DNA of 64,000 nt from Archivesica marissinica (Eukaryota; Mollusca; Bivalvia; Venerida; Vesicomyidae), in NCBI GenBank assembly GCA_014843695.1, contig CM026397.1, positions 52,376,101-52,440,100 of the forward strand, read 5' to 3'. This document shows positions 44,808-55,612 of this stretch, one piece after another. Under the pieces are notes generated by a model, which was given only the letters and a program-made list of their open reading frames with translations, was not told where the DNA came from and did not search any database. The position numbers and the translations under genes were made by a program. Numbering within the stretch: position 1 is the first letter of the stretch; every line of letters begins with the position of its first letter.

Positions 44808-45102
44808 ACAGACGGATCTGACCGCCTCCGTGGTCGAGTGGTTACGGTCGCTGACTTGTATACCACTGTAACCTATCATCACTGATGGTCACGGGTTCGA
44901 GCCCCACTCAGGCCGTGTCTCATTTATATGAAAAAGTTGGCAGTTTCTTACGGAGGTTGGTGCACCCAAGTACTGGTTAACCGCTGCAGCCTGCCCAGGA
45001 AATGTGTTGTTAAGTAAACTGCCCACCGGCGATATAGCCCGAAATGGTGCTGATGCAGGCGTAAAACCCAAAATATAACATATAACATAACAGACGGATC
45101 TG
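44808..45102 (+). mobile_element. SINE S4 inserted in SINE S3, 13-bp target-site duplication
   Basis: S4 (44821-45089) with A box GTGGTCGAGTGGTTACGG and B box CACGGGTTCGAGCCCC is flanked by ACAGACGGATCTG at 44808-44820 and 45090-45102. That 13-mer is the S3 5' end, so S4 landed within the first bases of an existing S3. Confidence 0.92.
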
Positions 45103-45339
45103 TAGTCCAGTGGTAATACGGTTCGATCCCCCGTCTGACCCTAATAAAATTAACAGTCTTTCAGATGGGACTTTAAACCGAGGTCTCGTGTCGGTGCTTT
45201 AGAACCAGAGGAGACTCTGGAATGGGTCTCTATCTATATCATTGCACTATCCTCTAAAATCTAAAATTACTAATCTCTTCAGGAGGCTTCGCTCATATGG
45301 GCAACCGGTAGCGACGATAAATAAACGTAAAACACACAG
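45091..45339 (+). mobile_element. SINE S3 copy split by SINE S4
   Basis: CAGACGGATCTGTAGTCCAG followed directly by ACGGTTCGATCCCCCGTC: the anticodon arm is missing. Ends AAATAAACGTAAAACACACA. The host duplication GCTATCAAT lies at 44797-44805 and 45340-45348, outside both SINEs. Confidence 0.88.
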
Positions 45340-45501
45340 GCTATCAATGTGAGTTATCTGTTTCATGACGTCAATAGTTTTCCCTAAAGTGACAAACACT
45401 ACTTTGAACAATTGTGATTATGGCGCCCCATGTGCATTCTGCAAACAAGACTAAGCCTCAATCTCCGATCACATCTCTGTATCGGAAACACTCACTGCTA
45501 C

Positions 45502-45747
45502 TTAACCCTTTCAACCCCACAGGCCTCTAAATAGGCTTATGAAAAGTGTAGATCCAGATGAGACGGCTCGTGATGAGCCGTCTCATCAGGATCTGCACTT
45601 TTTTGCCAGTAATAATTATTACTATTTTTAGATAAAATTACCCATTTTGATAAATGAACTGATCCAAAGGTAATTTTCTTATTAATTTATTGGTCTGAAA
45701 ATATCACGCACCAGTCCATGTCAGTTACTTGGGGTTGAATGGGTTAA
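45502..45747 (+). mobile_element. MITE-A copy abutting a MITE-B pair
   Basis: TTAACCCTTTCAACCCCAC to GGGGTTGAATGGGTTAA. Its right TTAA (45744-45747) is also the left TTAA of the next MITE-B, so one element inserted at the end of the other. Confidence 0.87.
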
Positions 45748-46013
45748 ACCATTAAAATGCTGAATAAATTGGACGGAATGTGCCAAACATCATAGATCCA
45801 TAGCAGTCACGACATAGCACACATCTGATCAGGATCTATGATGTTTGCTATTCAGCCAAGTGTTTTAGCTCCGCTTTCAGCGCCACTATCCGAATAGCAA
45901 ACAGCAGAGAGCCTAATGAGACGACAAGTTCTGTGCACATTCTGTGCCATCTGATCTGGCTCTATGCTGTTTGCAAAAGCTAATGTTTTTGTTTCCAGCA
46001 TTGTAAGGGATAA
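45744..46013 (-). mobile_element. MITE-B copy 1 of a tandem pair
   Basis: TTAAACCATTAAAATGCTGA at left; body with CTATGATGTTTGCTATTCAG and TCTATGCTGTTTGCAAAAGC; the right end CCAGCATTGTAAGGGATAA shares its (mutated) TTAA with the next copy. Confidence 0.8.
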
Positions 46014-46212
46014 CCCTTAAAATGCTGAATAAACTGGAAGGAATGTGTCTGACCAAGATCTATGATGTTTGCTATTCAGACAAGTGTTTTAGCTTCACTA
46101 TCCGAATAGCAAATCAGATAGCAAGTCTGATCAGACAGCAAGTTCTGTGCATATCTGATCTGACTCTATGTTGTTTGCAAAAGCAAGTTTAGTTGGGGGA
46201 TTAGCAGGTTAA
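46010..46212 (-). mobile_element. MITE-B copy 2 of a tandem pair
   Basis: Starts at the shared ATAA with CCCTTAAAATGCTGAATAAA and ends GGGGGATTAGCAGGTTAA at 46212. About 80% similar to copy 1 by eye, with an internal deletion (ACCAAGATCTATGATG). Confidence 0.8.
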
Positions 46213-46715
46213 CGGTTAATAATGATACTATATTAGTAATAACTCCTATATCTGAATAACTTGCTAAATTTTGAGTATGCTAAGAGGACTAATTGTCTGT
46301 TTTGTTTTGCAATGGTAACATTATTACGAACACAAATGTATATTTATAGAGACATTCTCCTGACAAGCAACTTCCATTCATTAATTAAATATGCCTTTAT
46401 AAGCGGAAATAGCAATTATATATAAAATGTATATATGTGTATATATATATATAGTACTACAAGGTCAATGCTCGAAGGTGTAAGGCTGTAGCATAAATCA
46501 TTAATTCTTACGATGGTGTTTCCTTTTCATTAATAAAGACATGCAATGACCTAGTTTGCTTGAGAACATATTTCTACAATCCTTGTTTAGTGGGAGCTCC
46601 TTTATGTTTCATCCAACTCTCAGCACCTGGTTACTCTGGGCAACGCATCAGCATAGCAATTATATTTATATATTAATAAATATAAGTCATTTTATTTATT
46701 GGAGGAGAGTGCATG

Positions 46716-46925
46716 TGTAGTTTATACAAATTTATTTTAGCTCAATTGGGAAACAAAGTTTTTACAACTTATATTAATCACTATTATTCCTGGTGGAATC
46801 CGTCGCCACGAGGGAGAGAGACGACGTGGAATTTAAATGCCTTGCTTAAGGGCACAATCACGGCTCCAGCGGCGCTCAAACTCGGGGCCTTTCGAACCTG
46901 AAGCGAACAGGCTATGATGGCTTAC
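46716..46925 (-). mobile_element. SINE S1 copy, reverse
   Basis: Tail complement TTTATTTTAGCTCAATTGGG, body GGAATCCGTCGCCACGAGGG, AATGCCTTGCTTAAGGGCAC, then B-box complement GCGCTCAAACTCGGGGCC and CTGAAGCGAACAGGCTA. Confidence 0.82.
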
Positions 46926-47683
46926 ACATTCCAAATAGTAAATGATAGTGTAAGATGCTGAAGACCGATTCCAGAAGCATTTTTTACATACCAGGTGTAT
47001 AATGCCGATACATGACACCTCTGTTTTCGGAGAATTGGAGCTACGAATGGAGCACAATGACAACAATATTAAAGCAGCATTACATCGTAATAAATGATGT
47101 TTTGGGTAAAATATAAATACTAATGTGTGTGTGTTTACAAAAATTGAAATAGTCACTCAGAAACGATAAAATTCCAATAAATTTAAACCGTCGTATATGC
47201 GAATTTGTTTATCAACACACGAAATGTAAACACGCACATCGCGCATGCGTGAAACAACAAGAGGATGTAGAAAACAACGTATATATTTTGAACATGAAAG
47301 ACTATCTATCTATCTTCCTCTAATGTCGAACCCCTCGCGAGGATGTAGACATGTCCCTAAAAGACTTAGCTAACAGAGGTATGAATCAACATATCAAGTT
47401 AAAAAAAGACAACGTGGGACAAATTGGAACGATGCATTCCGAATGTAAACAAGTGCGGACGATGCGTTCCAGTTGTAAACAAGTGCATGACCGATCGACT
47501 CGGAAAGTCCTACTTTCGGTTTCGAGTTTGTTTTATCGCAAAAAACACTGTTTACCAAATGAATATAAGCATACAAAGTATAATGTTAGAATGTGTAGCA
47601 GCATTGCTACCCATATGTAAAAAATTTCAAATATCTTTTATTTCATACGATTTAATAGATTGTAAGATTGTAAATATTATTAA
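46926..47683. other. Non-coding stretch
   Basis: Only the 47417 duplication. Frames across 47424-47933 run through the tRNA-like fragment and are not called. Confidence 0.55.
47417..47482. repeat. ~30-bp imperfect duplication
   Basis: GGAACGATGCATTCCGAATG, TAAACAAGTGC, then GGACGATGCGTTCCAGTTGT, AAACAAGTGC. Confidence 0.75.
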
Positions 47684-47760
47684 GGTTAGATGGTGGATCG
47701 AACCTACGATTCCTGGATTCGCAGTCCAAGTTGTTAACCACTGGATCACTGGCTGTCTGT
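47684..47760 (-). mobile_element. tRNA-like SINE head fragment, reverse
   Basis: On the minus strand: CAGTGATCCAGTGGTTAACA (A box), TGGACTGCGAATCCAGG anticodon-arm-like hairpin and GTAGGTTCGATCCACC (B box), similar to the S3 head. No S3 body follows, and terminal pairing is poor, so it is not called a tRNA gene. Confidence 0.55.
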
Positions 47761-47845
47761 ATAACATCAACATACCTTATTGCCTGTGGGTTATTTCATT
47801 TTGTTATATAATAATTATGAAAACCGTGTGCAAACAAGCACCTGT

Positions 47846-48167
47846 CACTGACAGGGATCATTCTAGAGGGCGATGTGGGCGAAATTGTTGCCCTAGGGAC
47901 CCTGACTTCGCCCTCTGGGGCACTTCTCCCTAAGAAAAAAAATGTTTTTTGGTTTTTACGATTTTCAAACAAAATTGTGTCTAGTCTACACTGGCCCATT
48001 ATAAAGCACTCCTTTTATTCAAATGTTGTATTTAATTGTATTTAATTGTTGTACTGTGCATTTTAACCCTATTTTGCAGAAGTATATTAAAGAACACCAT
48101 TTAAGGAAGCGATCACGCGCTTTCTCACTTCTCCCAAAAATTATGACCTAGAATGAACCCTGCACTG
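47846..48167. mobile_element. Possible DNA element with CACTGACAGG/CAGTGCAGGG termini
   Basis: CACTGACAGGGATCATTCTA at the left mirrors TAGAATGAACCCTGCACTG at the right. The interior is non-coding with a GCCCTAGGGACCCTGAC block. One copy only, so the family is unconfirmed. Confidence 0.45.
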
Positions 48168-48328
48168 AAACCTTTTCCTTCTTAAGAGATGCAGACTTTA
48201 ACTTACCAATCAGCATCAAGCAGTCCCCAGTTACCTCCCCCACCATCACAGAAGTTCCGGGTAATTTTGTTCAGCTTCAAATAGAGTTTTCTGTTTGTCG
48301 ACTACTAATGTGTCATTGTATGTGGACT

Positions 48329-48561
48329 GTCCGATTAGCGCAGTGGTTAGCACGCTCACTTCTCACCAATGCAACCTCGGACCGGGAAGTATGTGAGGTG
48401 GGACGGTTGTCGCCAGATCGGACAGGTGGATTTTCTCCGGGTACTCCGGTTTCCTCCCACACGAATGACTACATTTACGCTTTCATCCGCTCCAACGAGA
48501 GTGATTAATATAAGTTGTTAGAACTTGCTTCGCAATCATTGTAAAATAAATAAAATTTAAA
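48329..48561 (+). mobile_element. SINE S2 copy, full length with B-box deletion
   Basis: GTCCGATTAGCGCAGTGGTT to TTAGAACTTGCTTCGCAATC. CCAATGCAACCTCGGACC shows loss of the GGGTTTGATC box B. It retains the TCGGACAGGTGGATTTTCTC segment missing from the 27796 copy. Confidence 0.85.
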
Positions 48562-48700
48562 CTTTATATGGAATTGTTAATCGTGAGTCTAAAGTAGTGT
48601 TTAGGCAATATATAGGTCCCAAAATCATAATCGTTTATCGGTTGTAATCGGTTAGTAATGTATGACTTATGTATTAGTACTAATGCCACGAATGATATAT

Positions 48701-48947
48701 TGGTAGCACGCTGAACTGGTAGTCCAGGGATCGCAAGTTCGATCCCCCGTCTGACCGTAATAAAATTAAAAGTCTATAAACCGAGGTCTCGTGTCGGTGC
48801 TGTACTCATGTAAAAGAACCAGAGTACACTCAATTATTACACTATCCTGCAAAAATCTAAAATGACTAATCTCCAAATGACTAATCTCTTCAGGAGGCGT
48901 CACGCATATGGGCAACCGGTAGTGACAATAAATAAACGTAAAACACA
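48701..48947 (+). mobile_element. SINE S3 copy, 5' truncated
   Basis: TGGTAGCACGCTGAACTGGT, AAGTTCGATCCCCCGTCTGA, then GGTCTCGTGTCGGTGCTGTA. CCAAATGACTAATCTC is tandemly doubled near 48860. Ends AAATAAACGTAAAACACA. Confidence 0.84.
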
Positions 48948-49470
48948 AGGTATATTGAAGTCTGCTTCATAGTGAGAAACTGGGCATATACTTTCATTAT
49001 AATATCTGAATAATCTCGTGTATAAAAAAAGTAACAATTCAGCTTTTTTTAAATGTTTGATTTATATTGTCAACAACCGCGAAAACAACTGTGCTTAAGT
49101 TATCACCCAAGTTTATATATCACGTCGCAGTCCATTTTTGACCCTCCGGACATAAACTATTTTATACCAAAATCAGCCGAAAGTCATACTGATAAAATAA
49201 ATATTTATGCGCTGTTTGATTATGAGAAAATGTGATCGATTATTGCCGATTATGGTCGTTTCCAATTATAATCGATGATCCGCCCACTACAGTCGAGACG
49301 TTTCTATGTGGGACTTTGTAATTAAAAGTCAGAATAATGTGCTTACTTTAGAATTTGCTGCACATTGATTTATGATTTATCCAAATATCCAAAGAGCGAA
49401 TAATTAGAAATCGTGTTTATTGTGTTATATTTCCGTTTTACAACAATGAATTATTCATTGGTTTTTTTGA
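48948..49470. other. Unique AT-rich stretch
   Basis: Nothing recognised. Confidence 0.55.
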
Positions 49471-49722
49471 GTCAAATACGACATGGAATTTCATTGGAAT
49501 TGTGTCGTAGCAATGCATTCTACTGAAAACAAAGTCAAATACGACATGGAATTTCATTAGAATTGTGTCGTAGCAATGCATTCTACTGAAAACAAAGTCA
49601 AATACGACATGGAATTTCATTAGAATAGTGTTGTAGCAATGCATTCTACTGAAAACAAAGTCAAATACGACATGGAATTTCATTAGAATTGTGTCGTAGC
49701 AATGCATTCTACTGAAATTTCA
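49471..49722 (+). repeat. 63-bp array within an R8 copy, 4 units
   Basis: Units start at 49471, 49534, 49597 and 49660: GTCAAATACGACATGGAATT, TCATTAGAATTGTGTCGTAG, CAATGCATTCTACTG. The R8 body continues to about 49850 (GACGTATTTCCAGTGTC, GAATTTGTCGTCTGCTGC). Another array grown inside a dispersed repeat. Confidence 0.88.
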
Positions 49723-49850
49723 TGACGTATTTCCAGTGTCTTTAAATATTTTTTAATTTACTAATATGAAAAACAAATTAATGAATTTGTCGTCTGCTGC
49801 AATTATTTGAAGTATTTATATAGACTTAATTCATTTCCCAGCGTTTATAA

Positions 49851-50409
49851 ATTACCTCCCTTTATGAATATTTATTATTAAGATCACTAATAAAATTGTC
49901 AATGGTACCGGGATAAATTTTGGTTTCTAGTTTTACATTTCCATTTGAAGACAACCTAAAACAAGAAAGAAAGTGGCTTTCAATAATCCATTCCTTGCCA
50001 ACTGACCTAGTAGAAAGATACGAGACAAATATCATTCAAGCACTTTTTTGACAAGGATGTGTTTTAATAGTACAAAACTCTACGGATGCCATTTATTTCT
50101 TTTGCCATTAAAACTACTGTTAAGCCGTTCAGACAGAATCAATTTCAAGCCATAAAATATCGTGTAGCTGAGATATTTGTCATTAACACATCATTAGTGC
50201 ATCACTTGATGTGCTACAAATTGTCTCTTCAATAAAATAAAATCGTTCAAGAAATAATTCCCCCAAGGACAAATTTTATGTATCGGAGGAGATATAGAGT
50301 GCATACTGTATTGCGTACAATAACTCGCCATTACTAAATATGCCGCTTTATCCCGATAATGGGGGAATTATCTTATTAGCACCAAACTTGGTTTTTATAG
50401 AGTAGGCGG
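49851..50409. other. Unique AT-rich stretch
   Basis: Nothing recognised. Confidence 0.55.
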
Positions 50410-50576
50410 TAAACCCTTTCAACACCACAGACATCTAAATTGGCTTACAAAAAAGTGTAAACATAATTACCCATTTTGATAAATGAACTTGTCCAAATGT
50501 GATTTTCTGATTAATTTATTGGTCTAAAAATATCATGGACCAGTCCATGTCAGCTACTTGGTGTTGAATGGGTTAA
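50410..50576 (+). mobile_element. MITE-A deletion derivative
   Basis: Left end TAAACCCTTTCAACACCACA and right end GGTGTTGAATGGGTTAA are kept, but the central palindrome and the second half of the stem are gone: AAAAGTGTAAACATAATTACC bridges the deletion. About 167 bp against about 245 bp for full copies. Confidence 0.8.
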
Positions 50577-50612
50577 CCAGTAAGTGGCGACTGCAGAATA
50601 TGGTTCCACATT

Positions 50613-50918
50613 AGTGGACTGGTGCATGATATTAACCCATTCAACACCAAGTAACTGACATGGACTGGTGCATGATATTAACCCATTCAACACCAAGTAA
50701 CTCACATGGACTGGTCCATGATATTCATAGACCAATAAATGAATCAGAAAATCACATTTGGACAAGTTCATTTATCAAAATGGGTAATTATGTCTAAAAA
50801 TAGTCATATCACTGGCAAAAAGTGCAGATCCTGATGAGACGGCTCATCACGAGCCGGCTCATCTGGATCTACACTTTTTGTAAGCCTATTTAGAGGTCTG
50901 TGGTGTTGAAAGGGTTAA
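50613..50918 (-). mobile_element. MITE-A copy with duplicated 46-bp terminus
   Basis: The full element runs from TTAA 50678-50681 to TTAA 50915-50918. Upstream lies one further complete 46-bp terminal unit (TTAA at 50632-50635) and a partial one (GGACTGGTGCATGATA). This is the same 46-bp unit amplified at 44310, at an independent locus and in the opposite orientation. The right TTAA runs into AAGCAGCCAACCAAG, part of the CAGTCAAACC inverted-repeat family. Confidence 0.85.
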
Positions 50919-50990
50919 GCAGCCAACCAAGTGAATCACAGACGTGTTTGCTTAGTACAAGTGGCTGCTTAGCACAAGTGGCTGCTGTTC
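50917..50990 (+). mobile_element. MITE-C fragment, interrupted at its TTAAGC
   Basis: AAGCAGCCAACCAAGTGAAT, GTGGCTGCTTAGCACAAGTG. Begins at the right TTAA of MITE-A, matching the CTTAAGCAGCCAGCC target in the intact copy at 32417. The left remainder of the element is not visible on the far side. Confidence 0.65.
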
Positions 50991-51109
50991 GTTTAAGTCA
51001 TTCCCCCCTCCATGCATAAAGTGACCGGCAAACTGTGTCTGTGTTTGATTGGTTTGTCGGTTTACTTCTTAGAACAAGCATCACTACAGAGTAATTAATC
51101 ATAAATATA

Positions 51110-51782
51110 TGGCATACGCTGCACGGTAAAGTCTATGGCATACGCTGCACAGTAAAGTCTATGGCATACGCTGCACGGTAAAGTCTATGGCATACGCTGC
51201 ATGGTAAAGTCTATGGCATACGCTGCACGGTAAAGTCTATGGCATATGCTGCACGGTAAAGTCTATGGCATACGCTGCACGGTAAAGTCTATGGCATACG
51301 CTGCACGGTAAAGTCTATGGCATACGCTGCACGGTAAAGTCTATGGCATACACTGCATGGTAAACAACCAACACAACCCAAACACAACGCACGTAAAGTC
51401 TATGGCATACGCCACAACACAACCCCAAACCAACCTGCACGGTAAAGTCTATGGCATACCTGCATGGTAAAGTCTATGGCATACGCTGCACGGTAAAGTC
51501 TATGGCATACGCTGCATGGTAAAGTCTATGGCATATGCTGCACGGTAATGTCTATGGCATACGCTGCACGGTAAAGTCTATGGCATACGCTGCACGGTAA
51601 AGTATATGGCATACGCTGCACGGTAAAGTCTATGGCATACGCTGCACGGTAAAGTCTATGGCATACGCTGCATGGTAAAGTCTATGGCATACGCTGCACG
51701 GTAAAGTCTATGGCATACGCTGCATGGTAAAGTCTATGGCATACGCTGCATGGTAAAGTCTATGACATTTGCTGCACAGTGT
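51110..51782. repeat. 26-bp minisatellite, ~25 units
   Basis: TCTATGGCATACGCTGCACG, GTAAAG. Variants GCATGG/GCACGG. Interrupted at 51364-51440 by A/C-only stretches such as CAACCAACACAACCCAAACA. Confidence 0.93.
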
Positions 51783-51987
51783 GTAAGCAGGTGTTGTCAT
51801 TGATGGATTATTTAATATAGAATCTCTGGGGAAGTTGCTAGGATGTAAATGTCATTACAATTAAAGTGTCCTTACTGCCAAGGTTTACTGTAAGTATGTG
51901 TTGGTATAACCAGTACACCATAACTATTTATAGATGTAGGAATTCAAGGCCCAATAATAAACTAGGAAACCTTCTATTGCTTTCTTA

Positions 51988-52252
51988 CAGCCGGATCACT
52001 GGACTGGTAATTCAGGGATCACAGGTTCGATCCCCCGTCTGACCCTAATAAAATTAACAGTCTTTCAGATGGGACATTAAACCGAGGCCTCGTGTCGGTG
52101 CTGTACACTGTGCACGTAAAAGAACCAGAGGAGACTCTGGAATGGGTCTGTATTATTGCACTATCCTCCAAAAATCTAAAATGACTAATCTCTTCCGGAG
52201 GCGTCGCTCATATGGGCAACCGGTAGAGACGATAAATAAACGTAAAACACAT
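51988..52252 (+). mobile_element. SINE S3 copy with head deletion
   Basis: ACAGCCGGATCACTGGACTG joins the first bases of the head to the anticodon arm. CACAGGTTCGATCCCCCGTC and the full body follow to AATAAACGTAAAACACAT. Confidence 0.85.
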
Positions 52253-52384
52253 ATTGCTAGCATATTTCAGCTAGACCTTCAACATAGTGAAACATGTGTG
52301 TATGACATGCAAGGGCACATATTGTTGACCGACCAATAGTTGTCTATATATTATTTTTCAACTCTTTGCATACTAGCGGTGAAA

Positions 52385-52633
52385 TTAACCCTTTGCCTGC
52401 TGAGGAAATAAAATCACATTTGCAAACAACACAGATCCAGATCAGCCATGGTGTAACACCGCATCTGATCAGGATCTATGTTTTTTTCTATTCACTCAAG
52501 TGTTTTAACTCCACTATCCGAATAGCAAGCAGCATAGAGCCTGATTAGACGGCACGTTTTGTGCCCCGTCTGATCTGGCTCTATGCTGTTTGCAAAAGTG
52601 ATTTTTATCTGCTGCCAGTGTGCAAAGGGTTAA
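52385..52633 (-). mobile_element. MITE-B copy, complete
   Basis: TTAACCCTTTGCCTGCTGAG to GTGTGCAAAGGGTTAA with both folded half-palindromes intact. It follows a decayed terminus of the same kind (AACTCTTTGCATACTAGC, 52360-52384), so it probably inserted next to an older copy. Confidence 0.83.
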
Positions 52634-52639
52634 CAGTCA

Positions 52640-52800
52640 AATATGTTGTAGAATTTCATTAGAATTATAACGACACAATTCTATTGAACTTCCGTGACAT
52701 ATTTCCAGAGTTTGCAGTTACAAATTAGAAAAACACATTAATGAATTGTAGCAGACTACAATTATTTGAACTATTTATAGAATTTATTTTATCCAAGGCA
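52640..52800 (+). repeat. Dispersed repeat R8 copy
   Basis: GTCAAATATGTTGTAGAATT, TTCATTAGAATTATAACGAC, GACATATTTCCAGAGTTTGC, GTAGCAGACTACAATTATTT, TTTATTTTATCCAAGGC. Confidence 0.6.
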
Positions 52801-53002
52801 ATACATACCACCAAGCTCAAAAATAGGAAAGTCTGAGGCAGCTGATGGCGACTAAAATGCTGGCTGGTATATCACAAGGAAATCAATATGAAACAGTATG
52901 GTGTCTTAAGACACATTTCAGCAGTCAAAATAATTGACTACAACAGTTACAGACTACACGTCAGCACACATAAGTATATAAGTAAGCCAAAGCCATCATG
53001 TT

Positions 53003-53294
53003 ACAGATGGATCTGTAGTCCAGTGGTAACACGCTGGACTGGTAATCCAGGGATCGCAGGTTCGATCCCCCGTCTGACCCTAATAAAATTAACAGTCTTT
53101 CAGATGGGACTTAAAACCGAGGTCTCCTGTCGGTGCTGTACACTGTGCACGTAAAAGAACCAGAGGAGATTCTGGAATGGGTCTCTGTCTGTATCATTGC
53201 ACTATCCTCCGAAAATCTAAAATGACCAATCTCTTCAGTAGGCGTCGCTCATATGGGCAACCAGTAGCACGATAAATAAACGTAAAACACACAC
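53003..53294 (+). mobile_element. SINE S3 copy, full length reference
   Basis: Head ACAGATGGATCTGTAGTCCA, A box TAGTCCAGTGG, anticodon arm CTGGACTGGTAATCCAG, B box CAGGTTCGATCCCCC. The loop CTGGTAA resembles a tRNA with a GGT anticodon (Thr), an inferred ancestry. The ~210-bp unrelated body and ACAC-rich tail show that it is a SINE, not a tRNA gene. Confidence 0.9.
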
Positions 53295-53857
53295 ATGTAA
53301 AGCACTACAAATGTACCACACACGCTTGCACAAATTTATGTTTGCTTCTGAAATGGTGTTCCAAATAAAATCTGATCAATGTTATATTACATATCTTTTA
53401 AATTTTAATGTTAGACAGATGGTGGCATCCAGAATTGAGGAAGCAGTCACGAATGAACTGAACGAATGAACTGAACGCTTTGATCTCAGATCGTGAGGCT
53501 TTAATTTCCAAAGAATGTATGTTACCTGACGTAAATTGGTTTTATTCTTGGCAAATTGATTGGGAATGTTCCTTGCTCATTATGTGTGCGAGACGTACTT
53601 TTGTGTTTTACAATTAGCAGTTTGGTACATGCAGCACCTACACAATCGTCCTTGGTAGCTTCTTTTGTTGTTGTTTTATTGTTATTTGCTGGAAAAATAA
53701 TGTTCAACATAACTGCCAAAGAATGTAAGCATTCTCGTGCTAGTTTCATGTGAACGTTGGGTTTAAAGGTGCAGAGGTACAATCCAATATGCCATACATA
53801 ACACATGGCAAACCCAGTTTTAAATGTGTGAAATACACTTGTAACGATCGTACAAGC
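53295..53857. other. Unique stretch
   Basis: Frames on both strands up to 94 codons; none with family resemblance. Confidence 0.5.
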
Positions 53858-54094
53858 TTAACCCTTACTGTTCAGGAAATTAGTATATTATTCATTTTTG
53901 CAAACAACAATAGACCCAGATCAGATGGTACAGAACATGCACATAATGTGATCAGGATCTGTGGCACTAAAACACTTGGCTGAATAGCAAACCACATAGA
54001 TCCTGATCAGACGCGGTGTATAAATTGTTGCAGCTGATCCAGATCTATGTTGTTTGCGCATTCCTTCTAATTTATTCAGCATTTTAAGGGTTAA
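53858..54094 (+). mobile_element. MITE-B copy
   Basis: TTAACCCTTACTGTTCAGG at left, GCATTTTAAGGGTTAA at right; inside, GCAAACAACAATAGACCCAG and GATCCAGATCTATGTTG form the characteristic fold. Confidence 0.8.
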
Positions 54095-54173
54095 ACAATT
54101 TGCATCGATATATATGTATACTATCAACATAATATTTTTATTTGTAGCTATCTTGTATACAATATACTTAACC

Positions 54174-54232
54174 CGGCGCGATATAGCCGGAACTATGCTG
54201 ATGCGCTGTTAAACCAAATACTCGCTCACTCA
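54174..54232 (+). mobile_element. SINE S4-like tail fragment
   Basis: CCCGGCGCGATATAGCCGGA, ATGCTGATGCGCTGTTAAAC and a CTCACTCAC end match the S4 tail (CGGCGATATAGCCCGAAATG). No head or body. Confidence 0.6.
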
Positions 54233-54243
54233 CAATTTGCATA

Positions 54244-54491
54244 TTAACCCATTTCATTCTGGATACATTTAAAGGCTTTTGCAAACAACATAGATCCAGA
54301 TCAGCCGCAGTGTGACGCTGCATGCTGATCAGGATCTATGTTGTTTGCTACATAGCCAAGTGTCTTAGCAAGATCATCTGAATAGCAAACAGCATATAGC
54401 CTGATCAGACGGCATGTTCCGTGGCGGTTGATCTGGCTCTATGTTCTTTGCAAATACTGTTTGAGCAGTATCCAGAATGAAATGGGTTAAC
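54244..54491 (-). mobile_element. MITE-B copy with ATTTCATTCTGGATAC-type termini
   Basis: TTAACCCATTTCATTCTGGA and TCCAGAATGAAATGGGTTAA are perfect inverted repeats, better preserved than in other MITE-B copies. The body matches the family (AACATAGATCCAGATCAGCC, GCATATAGCCTGATCAGACG). Confidence 0.85.
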
Positions 54492-55090
54492 AATGATAAT
54501 TAAAGCCAATTGAAATTTGTTGCTGTGCTTTTTCAAATGTTTGCAAATGGCATTAAATGCCAATGGCGGTGAAAGACCATTGTATGATTTCCCAAAGTCG
54601 GGTTGAAAAAACTTGAAAAACATGTATCATTTCAGACGGCAGCATTCATTTTGTACGAGAAGTGTATGTATATATCCATTCTCATTGTTTTCGGAGTGAA
54701 GGTTTTTTGAACCCAAAATTTATTTTTATTTTAGTCAAGGTCAAAAATAGACCAAATATGCCAGAAATTTCCACACATGATCCACTTATAAACATGGCAA
54801 CAGAAGATATATTGCTGCTATCATCTGGCCTTGTTTTTTCTAATATGTTAGGTTGTTATGAAATTAATGTCAACCCACTGAAGATGGGACAGATATACAT
54901 TATCTGGGCATTGTCCACTGCTGTCCTTCCTGTATCCCATTACAATTCGTGTTCAGCTAATTATGATGCCTAATGCTGTTATAAATGTTGACCCACTGGT
55001 CCACTGAAGGTTTGACAGATTTCTACAATTAACCAATTCTCCACTACTGTTCGTTCGGTGTATGTCACATCACAATATATTTTGAGATAC
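54492..55090. other. Unique stretch with a weak internal duplication
   Basis: TCAACCCACTGAAGATGGGA (54871) is loosely repeated as TTGACCCACTGGTCCACTGA (54989), both followed by CCACTGCTGT/CCACTACTGT; an old duplication, no gene. Confidence 0.5.
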
Positions 55091-55312
55091 CGTAATCGTC
55101 TATATATAAGACGCATGTTTTTTCCCCTCCAAAATAGTATGCAAAAGTCTGCTGCGTCTTATACTCCAGTTTAGAACTAAATTTTATTGTTTCCCGGACT
55201 CAAAAACGGCAAATGGCATATTACACCAAAGGGAAATAAATGTTTCATACTATTTTACTCTAAGTCGCGCATGTACATGTTTCGGATTTCGTTGAGTCTA
55301 AATATATCTACA
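55091..55312 (+). mobile_element. R7 copy
   Basis: TACCGTAATCGTCTATATAT then AAGACGCATGTTTTTTCCCC, CTGCTGCGTCTTATACTCCA, AAGGGAAATAAATGTTTCAT, CGGATTTCGTTGAGTCTAAA. Homologous to 735-1011 in reverse. Confidence 0.68.
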
Positions 55313-55612
55313 TGTGAAAATCATTCAAAGTTAAAAATGTTATTTATTTTACGGTAAAAAGAAATAGCAACTATAGATAGAAAATAGATTATTTTAAAAT
55401 GAAAATCAACAAAAACAATTATTTATTGAATGACAATTAATGATAGTTCACAGGAAATAGCTTAGCAAGCTATGCAAACAACCAAATTACTGACTGCTGT
55501 TTGGCGTATGTGCCACCAATTATGAGAACCCCTTGATAATGTGTTGACTAGGTATTGATTGACATGATGAAATTAAGTCATTTTAAATAACTTTCTTACC
55601 TGCGCATGTGAC

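Noticed and set aside
47424..47933. 169-codon frame on the + strand
   Set aside because: Runs through a reverse tRNA-like fragment and into a putative DNA element; composition is not protein-like.
53020..53075. tRNA-Thr-like sequence at 53003 and similar ones at 55613, 56508, 4029
   Set aside because: A and B boxes and an anticodon-like arm are present, but each is followed by the same ~210-bp non-tRNA body and the head is often truncated: SINE S3, not tRNA genes.
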